Below, one piece after another: positions 56,909 to 64,000 of a stretch of DNA of 64,000 nt. How positions within the stretch are numbered: position 1 is the first letter of the stretch; each line of letters opens with the position of its first letter. Below the pieces are notes generated by a model. That model had not been told where the DNA came from, did no database searches, and saw only the letters and a list, made by a program, of their open reading frames with translations. The stretch is from Patiria miniata (lineage: Eukaryota; Echinodermata; Asteroidea; Valvatida; Asterinidae): NCBI RefSeq assembly GCF_015706575.1, contig NW_024037049.1, forward strand, positions 7,840,852-7,904,851, read 5' to 3'. Made by a program: the position numbers and the translations under genes.

Positions 56909-57280
56909 CCCCCCCCCCCCCCCACAGAAGTGTGGTTGGGGTCTACGAACGAATACTTACCTGTAGAGCAATACTACTTATGCATATTCTCCCTACCGGC
57001 AGGTATTTTCCGCTAAGAGTTATATACAATAGCGCCCTCTGGCGCCCTACCCATAATACCCCGTGGCATGCGTGCCTCGTGAGCGTCCTCTTTCTCGAGC
57101 GCTAAGTCGGAATACAACAAAGTACCCAAGGCATCGAGAAGAGTGGGGTAGGGGTGAGGGATGCTCTACAGGTAAGTATTCGTTCGTAGACCCCAACCAC
57201 ACTTCTGTGGGGGGGGGGGAGTCTACTTCACTCTACTTACCTGTAGAGCAATACTACTTATGCATAGACTAGCACTGTCA
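56909..57280. repeat. DIRS-A copy 2 terminal repeat plus internal complementary region
   Basis: CAGAAGTGTGGTTGGGGTCT (56925) and its mirror ending at 57211 lie 280 bp apart. They are followed by a G-run and CTTCACTCTACTTACCTGTA, complementary to the missing 5' end. Same design as 11563-11960. Confidence 0.82.
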
Positions 57281-57825
57281 AGAAGGTGGGTCATGCGAGA
57301 TGCTATTGTGCTTTCACAGGGGCACATAACAATACGTGTAAACCCTGGATGGGCCCGTCCCTCCACATGTGGGTGGACAAGGCAGCCCAAAAAGGTTTGC
57401 ATGATAAAGACATTAGTCATAATGGTACCCTCAACATGCCAACAGAGATGTGATCCCCGATTTTGGGAATCACACGTAATGAATTACAGCCCACCGATAC
57501 CTACACATAAGAGTTCGGTGGGGCACACAAAATAAAAATTATCGTGAAAGGCAAAACATCATGACATGGTACATATAGACACTATAAAATGCACATGTAC
57601 ATGTACAGAGCTCAATAAAGAATCAGAGTTAGGAGACACCAATGCTGGGGAGGTCTACGGTCTGAAAATGTCCCGAGAACATGATGGGGCTCAGTCAGTC
57701 GCCCTCAACACTGATCTCCCATGCTCTGCCTTTTATTTTGCGCATGCGGACCAATCACACGGATTCTGCCGTTGATACGTCCGTGGTTTCATGGATGACC
57801 GTAGCCAACCTTCAGGCAATCTTGT
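57281..57825 (-). other. DIRS-A internal sequence, unrecognised
   Basis: It lies inside DIRS-A copy 2 and shows no recognisable domain. TACATGTACATG occurs near 57595. Confidence 0.35.
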
Positions 57826-58012
57826 CATGAAAGCCTGCAGGTATGGTGGGGTCACCATGATAAATACATGTCATGAAAGGCCTGCCTGTATGGCAGGGTC
57901 GTCATGACAAAAAACATGTCACGAGAAGCCTGCTTGTATGGCAGGGTTGTCATGACAAATACGTGTCGCGAGAAGCCTGTTGGTATGGCAGGGTTGTCGT
58001 GACAAATACATT
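57826..58012. repeat. Tandem repeat of about 55 bp, four copies
   Basis: GAAGCCTGCTTGTATGGCAG followed by GGTTGTCATGACAAATAC-like sequence repeats four times with point changes. It lies inside DIRS-A copy 2 and is absent from copy 1 as far as I can see. Confidence 0.85.
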
Positions 58013-58879
58013 TGTAACTGCAAGTGACTGATTCAAAGCGTCCCAGTGCAGCTAATGTACGACGTTAAAGTCATGATTGGCACCAAAAATTCTCCGTCTG
58101 GACAAGAATGATTTGATGCCCGATGGACAGCCATTGTAACCGGTCTGATTCTTCGTCATCATCGGATGAATCAGCCGAATGCGAAGGCCAAAATGACCCC
58201 GTTGACTGAGAGCCGTCTGGAGGGGCTAGTTGTACAGAACCACGCGGTGGTGGCTGGGCAACACCCTCGGAGATAATAGACATACATTGTACATAATATT
58301 ATGCAGATGGTGAAGACTAAACACAAGCGGGGATCCTGGCCCACGGCTAACTGTTCGCGGTAGGTCCCGTTGTCTCTGGACCACGCGACCGTGGCCCACG
58401 GCCGGCGAATGTGAAGTCCAGCTCGCCGTAGGCCGGGCTTCCGGTATAGCGCGCAACCATGTGTGGTAAACATGAACATGTACATGTATGAACATGTGTT
58501 TTTTTCATTTTTGTACATGTACCTCGTTGTCCTTGGGCCACGCAATCGTGACCAATGAATGACTACTATGAAGCATTCACTGCACATAAAGACTCCAGGA
58601 GCATGGCTAACTGTGTGCGGTATGTCCCTTTGTTCACGGGTCACCCAACCGTGACCGGTGCCCGGAGACTGTAAGGCTAGACCAACAACCGAGGGTTGTG
58701 GGGCGTGGCTCGCCACTCCAGGGGGGCCACCATTAGGGCCCGTCTGGCGTCCTGCAGACATAGCCGATAGTGTAGGTAAAATCGACTGAAATGCCTGCAG
58801 AAAAACAGACCTCGAGATCGAGTCCTCACGTCAGGAGCGTTTGCCCTGGTGGGACCGGTCAGAGGAACCGTCAGAATCT

Positions 58880-59735
58880 GAAGAAGAACGGCGTAATCGG
58901 CGATCAGTTTTCTTCTTCTTGCTATTCCTCTTTGAAGAACGGCCCCAGGGTGTGTCTGACTACAAGTCAGAAGACACCTGGGGCACCGGGACCCCCGAAC
59001 AACGGAAAAAAATCCGATGATGAGAGTCGTCCCTCTGAGCGAGATAGCACGGGGGCCGTCGGTCCGAGATCCCCCCGGTCGACCGGCTCCGCATCGCTCA
59101 TAATGTACCCGGCCGACAGCGCCTCAGGCCCCGTGGGCTGAGTGAGCGCTGGACGGACCGGTAGCTCGTGTAATAGCCCATCCCGACAACCAGTGGTGTT
59201 CGGCACTGTGTCGGGAGGCAGACAGCGCCTCAGGCCCCGTGGGCTGAGTGAGCGCTGGACGGGCCGGTAGCCCGTGTAATAGCCCATCCCGACAACCAGT
59301 GGTGTTCGGCACTGTGTCGGGAGGACACGGGTGACTAGAGCCCACCGAAGCGTGACGGCTAGTCCCCTCGGGCTGCCCCGTGATCGGGGGAGGGCCAGGT
59401 GACACAGCGGCGCTCGTTGCCGAGCCATGCTTGCCCTGACGGCCCTTCTTAGGCTTTGCTCCGGCACAGGAGATATGTTTTGGAGGAACCTTGCCAGAGT
59501 GTGCCTTTAGTTTGGGTGTTCCGCAGTTGACTGGAGAAAGTGACAGAGGTCCCCTTAACTGATCGGCGGAACTGCCAACTCCCCTAGCCGACTGTGGCTG
59601 AGGGTGCCGGACGAGAGACTGCTGCCGCGGTAACGTCGTAGCGTTAACGGCAGAGTCCCCCGAGAACTCGATCCGTCCCGTGGGAGAGGAATTCCCCCCG
59701 GTTTGTGAAAGATCGGCCCTCCCCAAACACTTCAT
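58880..59735 (-). pseudogene. DIRS-A copy 2 Gag-like first ORF (fossil)
   Basis: It starts MKCLGRADLSQTGGNSSPTG, collinear with 15382 leftward, and shares SGKVPPKHISCAGAKPKKGR. It contains a local tandem duplication of about 100 bp near 59150-59330 (CCCGACAACCAGTGGTGTTC twice) not present in copy 1. Broken. Confidence 0.62.
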
Positions 59736-59928
59736 ATTTATGAAATAAATAGAACCAAGAAGATGATGAAACTCTACAAACTGTTTTTATTACTAACTCT
59801 TTTTATTATAAACTTCTCTTAAGCGCAAAAAAGGGTAGTAAATGACGAGGCAAACAGCGAGCTATTTAACGCACGTCCTACCCGACCTGCCGCTAAGAGA
59901 AAAGAGGACGCTCACGAGGCACGCATGC

Positions 59929-60855
59929 ATGTTCATCGATGCAGCTAATGTCTGCAATTGGCATGACTGGTGCGTTGGCCAGGTAGCTTCGTTGCGTTTC
60001 GGCACGGCACAGGGAGTTTTTTGGTCGGTAATTTTAATCAATCAAGTAATGAACTCAAAGCACGATTAATCAAACCTCAACTGCTAATATATTTCAGTGC
60101 AATGGTTTATATAGTGCAAGAAAAAACACTAGACAACCGGACAAGTGCAGTCACACACAGCACTAGACCAACACCGAAATCACTAGACACGGTCCATGGT
60201 CTAGTGGATATTTCGAGCCCTGATGGGGCGACTAGCAGACCTTGTGGAGAATAACCACACTTCTCTCCGGGGATACGACGCACTGTCTCCCCCAAGGCCT
60301 TTACAGAAACAACGATGACGGATTTGATAAATAACTCGGGAGATGAACCTGTGTCGAGGCAAGTTATGCTCAACGCCAGCTGGCTTAGGTCCCGTCTATG
60401 GAGTCATAAAATAAATGCACTGTCTTTTTTATTTTTTCAAGTTAATAATTATGAAATTATTGTTTTTGACAAAGAAATATTATTATTAGATAACTGTAAA
60501 ACAGAAGTAATAATAAAAATAACTCAAGAAAGCCAATTCGGCTAAAAAGGGATTGCACTTGATCCCAGAGAGAGAACCCACGATGCCTTCCCGGCACTGG
60601 GTTAGCCCCACAGCGCCAACCTGGCCCGCTGCACGTGGTGTCAGACAAAGGCTGAAAAACCTGCTATGCCATGTGAAAGAAAAACAAAATCAAAAGACCA
60701 AAAAAATCACTCCAATGAAGAACTACTTACTCAAAATCAAACTCTACAGATTCTACACAACTCACTTAATGAATAAATTCTATAAAAAAGAAACTCTTAA
60801 AACGAAAATTGTACAAAAACTTGTCAAAAGGTGAGAGCAAAATTTTTTTACTTCT
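59929..60855. other. Unrecognised segment between DIRS-A copy 2 and a terminal-repeat relative
   Basis: Short frames (for instance 60315-60545 and 60553-60834) are Lys- and Asn-rich and carry no motif I know. Could be the inner part of the element whose end lies at 60860-61030. Confidence 0.35.
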
Positions 60856-61035
60856 GCACGCTGCACGCTAGAAAAAAAGAGGAAGTATAATGGCGGACTC
60901 ATGACGTAGCATAATGGGTAGGCCCCGAAAAGGTGCTCGATGGTTGATTAAATCTGTTAGCGTTTGAGCCTGTCAGCTGAATAAATATGCGTATGTAGTA
61001 GCTATTTGGGCAAGTGAATGAAGTAGACACCAAAG
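60856..61035. repeat. Diverged relative of the DIRS-A terminal repeat
   Basis: AGAAAAAAAGAGGAAGTATA, CATAATGGGTAGG, TGTTAGCG and GTATGTAGTAGCTATTTGGG follow the order of the family A repeat (AGAGAAAAGAGGACGC, TTATGGGTAGGGCG, CTTAGCGG, AAGTAGTATTGCTCTACAGG) and end in AAGTAGAC. Similarity is partial, so this would be a sister family. Confidence 0.4.
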
Positions 61036-61116
61036 TTACCAGGTTCCATTTAGTAGCTGGCATTGTGAACTTGTGAAATTAGCTAATGACAACTAACATG
61101 ACTAAGAGGGGAATAA

Positions 61117-61496
61117 GGCCACAAAAAAAAATAAGTCGGTCTCTGGTCAGCGCGCGCGTCAATTTTAATCATGCGCGTCGATCTTTTTTTTTCCAAAATG
61201 TTCCGCGGTAGCTCCAACAGCGCCCTCTATATCCGCACCTCCTCAATTGTTTTTTACCAAAGAGCACCAAGGAATGGGAAATTGCACCAAGGCAAATGAT
61301 CGAAAGCACCAAGGCAAATTATGGAGGACACCAATGTACATGAGGACACCAAAAAAAACAAAATAGTACCCCACCTTGTCTGTACAATCCAAGCGTGAAG
61401 AAAAAAAAAAAAAGCAAAAAAAAAAAAAAACTGCTTGGCCGCGTCAATTCCGGAACTTTGGTCTGACCAGAGACTGAATATTTATTTTTTTTGGCC
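61117..61496. mobile_element. Harbinger-type MITE beside an LRRC9 splice donor, second member
   Basis: GGCCACAAAAAAAAATAAGT and CGGTCTCTGGTCAG at the left are mirrored by CTGACCAGAGACTG and TATTTATTTTTTTTGGCC at the right. The flanks carry a TAA duplication (61114-61116, 61497-61499). End sequence and 3-bp duplication match the element at 36958-37326. It ends 27 bp from the exon at 61524. The inner sequence includes GCGCGCGTC-type blocks in both members. Confidence 0.86.
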
Positions 61497-61523
61497 TAAA
61501 CTATGAAAAGAAGTAATCTTTAC

Positions 61524-61745
61524 CTTAATTTTACACTCACAAATCCATAGCTCTTTTAACTGGTTGCAGGTAGAAAGTCCTTCCATCTTTGTGATTTCTT
61601 GTCCCATTAGGATAAGTGCAGTCAAGTTTGGGAAAAACTTCAATCCTGTGATATTTTCATATCCAGAGAAAAACATTTCAAGTGAAGTTACTGTATCATC
61701 ACACCCCTCCGCAAGCTTGCTTAGTTTGACTCCATTGGCACAACA
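61524..61745 (-). CDS. LRRC9: LRRC9 exon: start of first LRR block
   Basis: Acceptor TTTCTTTACAG precedes 61745 and donor GTAAAGATT follows 61524. The 74 codons are in phase 0: CCANGVKLSKLAEGCDDTVT, SLEMFFSGYENITGLKFFPN, LTALILMGQEITKMEGLSTC and NQLKELWICECKIK. The TxLEMFxSGY block and the first two LRR units place this near residue 15 of LRRC9. The exon with the start codon must be upstream; I did not find it between here and 64000. The next visible exon is 24 kb away. Confidence 0.93.
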
Positions 61746-61761
61746 CTGTAAAGAAAGAAAA

Positions 61762-62320
61762 AAATTGAAAAACTAGATGTATACTTTTTGTGGACAAACA
61801 CAGGGCTGTTTCGGTAATTTTTTGTGACGTGTGATATGTAAAGTTTCAAGTAAAAGTTCCATTAAGGAAGCTGTGTAGTTCTGTTTATAATAAATGGTGG
61901 CATATACTATGTAATTACATTCTCATAGGGCTTTGAATTACGACGTCACATGTCACGTGATGACGTCATGATGACGTCACATCAATTTTTATGTATAACT
62001 ATAATTTTATGGTAAAGAACAACTTATCCAGAGCATACATCATTGAAAGCAAGTTCACTTCTTTCACCAATTTTAAATTACAAGGCACTTCCGGTTTCAA
62101 CCGGAAGGAAGGTTCAAGTGATTTTGCACATAATATAAACAATGAAGACCCTGGATTATTCTATCCATTCCCGCAAACGTCAAGTTCAGGTCGCTCACGG
62201 TTGATTTTGTAGTGATTAAATCTAATCATTTTTAACATGACGGCACATGACCCATGATGACGTCATCATGACGTCACTTCAATTTTCATCTATAACTCAT
62301 CCCGGCTTAGGTACAGCTGA
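61762..62320. repeat. Repeat G, second copy
   Basis: The start AAAACTAGATGTATAC then TTTGTGGACAAACACAGGGC and TGTTTCGGTAATTTTTTGTG matches 32365 and 33365. It carries four TGACGTCA palindromes (two near 61960, two near 62260) and CATCTATAACTCATCCCGGC, as in the units of the first copy. It lies 16 bp upstream of an LRRC9 exon acceptor. Confidence 0.85.
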
Positions 62321-62600
62321 ATGTTCACCACGTGACATATTTGTGCCACGCTTCTGTAGCAGAGGCTAAATGGTGGTACCCCGTGTAAGCCCTGAAGTAC
62401 CATGTGACGAAATTACCCTAAGCCCAGCCTAACCATAGTTCAATCTTACGTACAGTTTGTACTTCCTTCTAGAGATCAGGCCTTTTCTTCTGGTTAATCT
62501 GGTTATCTTTTATTCCACATACTGGTATTTGAGTCCATTTTGCGATAAATCCATGCCTTGTTGTAGTTATATCACTAAGGGTTTTTGCCTACACATACAG
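62321..62600. other. Spacer, nothing recognised
   Basis: No gene or repeat that I can support. Confidence 0.4.
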
Positions 62601-62865
62601 GGTTCTAGCCAGGATGAAATTAAAGGATAGGGGCCTGCGGCGAATGGATCCTGCGAGCGCAAAGCGCGAAAGCCCTTACGGCGTGGGGTCCGGGGCCCGC
62701 CCAAGGGCCCCGAACAATTCTGACATTCTGGACACTCTGTGGTGCAATCTAAGGCCATTTGGAAGCATAATTTATGGAAAAAGAGCAAACAGTATGGTGC
62801 AGAAAGTGGGCCTGTTAAATGTGGGATTAAAAAAAAAAAAAATTCCATTACCAGAAAAAAAAAAC
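62601..62865. mobile_element. MITE relative with the GGGCCCGCCCAAGGGCCCC core
   Basis: GGCGTGGGGTCCGGGGCCCG at 62680 and GACACTCTGTGGTGCAATCT at 62734 match the core of the elements at 27065-27375 and 35739-36611. The left edge TCTAGCCAGGATG recalls the GTAGCCAGG end of the second. The right end is not clear. Confidence 0.65.
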
Positions 62866-63150
62866 AGTAGTCAGCATTAGATGTCCTTCAATAAGCATTT
62901 ATTACGCCAAGTTTACCTTTTCATGAAATCTTTGTCATTATAGTCAAACCCTGATAATAAGAGAACTGTTTATATACAACATCCTTTTCCATAAGGATTA
63001 GGAAAAATGTTGGTCTTAAGTCTTCATTGTTTTCCATTACTGATATAAGGTACCTCTTACTGTTGTCTCAAGGACCTTCTTTATATAAAAGTGTTGACTG
63101 AATTAATGACTATAAATGATGACTTTTTATCGCCTATGGTGGCATAATGA
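62866..63150. other. Spacer, nothing recognised
   Basis: It contains the likely 3' untranslated part of the hAT-like gene that begins at 63151 on the minus strand. Confidence 0.35.
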
Positions 63151-64000
63151 TCATGATGGTGGCAAAAAAAAACTTTTAATTTCCAGTCTCCTTTTCTTTC
63201 TTTGACTCCACATGGTGGCGGCTTTCTCGTAGTCAAAGGAGCAGCAGTCTTGTCCTTCAATGGCAATGACCAGAAGACTGTTGAGAGTTATCTCTCCAAG
63301 TCGGTTCCTGGCCCCTGTCTTTATTCTTTTCATTGTGGAGAAGCCACGCTCACAGTCTGGAGTTGTTAAAAAAGTGAAAGTTAATAATTGGGAGTGCATG
63401 TGCAATTCAGGACATTGTGTATAATATAGTTTTCACACTTTCATCCTCATATGCTTTTTGTACAACTGTTCAATAACATTTCACCTTAGATCCCCAGTTG
63501 ACCAGTATAACTTACCAGCAGTCGAACCTGGTAGGACCAGAGCAATTGATGCCAATTTGGATAGATTTGGCAGCAACTCTGTTTGCTTTGACACAAATAT
63601 GAGTGTTTCCTTGTATGTCGATGACTCTTCTGACCTCTTCTTCACAAGAGGGACCAAAAGATCCCACTCAGCCATGGCATCATCTTCACTCACCAAACTG
63701 GCATAGTGTTGGCAGAGCTCCTACAGCACAAAGATATTGGTAAAGGCATGGTCTGCAATTAGTGGTTTAACTGAAGTAGGACTAAAACTTTCCCCTAAAA
63801 TCCTCTATTACAATGAGAGAGGCATTAATATATGCACGTGACACTTACCTGGAGATCAGTGGCATTAGCCGAAATTGCTGTTTCCTAATCTGCTGATGTG
63901 AAATCGAAGCAAGAGAAATTCTTCAGCAGTCCAGTGTCAGGGAATCTGTCTTGCAGGTTGGTCATGACGTTTGTTATGTATGGATTGTACACCTCAATAA
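63151..64000 (-). pseudogene. hAT transposase-like gene, C-terminal exons (ZNF862-like)
   Basis: Three exons are visible on the minus strand. The first, 64000-63849, runs off the window, reads IEVYNPYITNVMTNLQDRFP and on to ISANATDLQ before donor GTAAGTG. The second, 63720-63516, reads ELCQHYASLVSEDDAMAEWD, then LLVPLVKKR and LPNLSKLASIALVLP before donor GTAAGTT. The third, 63356-63151, completes STADCERGFSTMKRIKT and gives ARNRLGEITLNSLLVIAIEG, then a stop. CERGFSxMxRIKTxxRNRL is the hAT C-terminal dimerisation domain. Introns are 128 and 159 bp and phases fit. One in-frame TAG sits near 63887 in the first exon. It may be a dying multi-exon transposon or a domesticated gene. It is on the same strand as LRRC9, upstream of its first visible exon. 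Confidence 0.8.

Larger units (their letters stand above)
56909..59928 (-). mobile_element. DIRS retrotransposon, family A copy 2 (fossil)
   Basis: The 3' terminal repeat and internal complementary block (56909-57280) match 11563-11960 nearly word for word, including the C-run start. A Gag-like ORF (58880-59735) matches that of copy 1, and the leader before it matches to CACGAGGCACGCATG, where the 5' terminal repeat is cut off at 59928. There is no RT or recombinase between them. It is shorter than copy 1 and broken. Confidence 0.75.

Overview
This window is animal nuclear DNA. It is almost entirely intron of one host gene. Six exons on the minus strand (61524-61745, 37340-37480, 25994-26057, 17558-17628, 6083-6265, 3705-3860) have clean AG/GT borders, chain in one reading frame with no stop, and encode 279 codons of a leucine-rich-repeat protein. 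The order of its repeats and the block [19 protein letters not shown] identify it as LRRC9. The gene enters from beyond, or just inside, the right edge and leaves through the left edge. Its introns here are about 24.0, 11.3, 8.4, 11.3 and 2.2 kb. The large repeat-rich introns, frequent TACATGTACATG tracts, DIRS-type retrotransposons, tRNA-derived SINEs and many MITEs suggest a marine invertebrate; I cannot fix the phylum.

The introns are a museum of mobile DNA. Layout: 1-2213, RTE-like LINE; 2215-2891, first-ORF remnant of another LINE with a PHD-like finger and a decayed 2A-like motif; 5.2-5.7 kb, 12-bp minisatellite; 9.4-10.1 kb, transposase fragment and minisatellite; 11.6-15.7 kb, decayed DIRS element (family A, copy 1); 16.2-16.8 kb, tandem repeat; 18.8-23.3 kb, tyrosine-recombinase element with split direct repeats; 24.5-25.1 kb, two facing SINEs; 26.5-27.4 kb, C-rich tract hosting a MITE; 28.5 kb, broken THAP exon; 32.4-33.4 kb, tandem repeat rich in TGACGTCA; 33.8-35.6 kb, DIRS fragment; 35.7-36.6 kb, hAT MITE with a perfect 8-bp target duplication; 37.0-37.3 kb, Harbinger-type MITE; 38.3-42.0 kb, two TIR-bounded elements; 43.0-48.2 kb, DIRS family B; 50.8-54.5 kb, LINE split by a 2.2-kb foldback element; 54.9-59.9 kb, further DIRS remnants; 61.1-61.5 kb, second Harbinger-type MITE; 63.15-64.0 kb, intron-containing hAT transposase-like gene.

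The observations I rate highest are the RT-less-looking tyrosine-recombinase element with an A1 / B1-A2 / B2 repeat layout; the 2.2-kb foldback element with arms of about 1 kb; two related MITEs sitting 13 and 27 bp downstream of two different LRRC9 splice donors; one sequence core carried between two unlike sets of terminal repeats; and the CRE-palindrome tandem arrays. Nothing here looks like an operon, a CRISPR array or a prokaryotic defence system. Apart from LRRC9 and possibly the hAT-like gene, no host gene was recognised.
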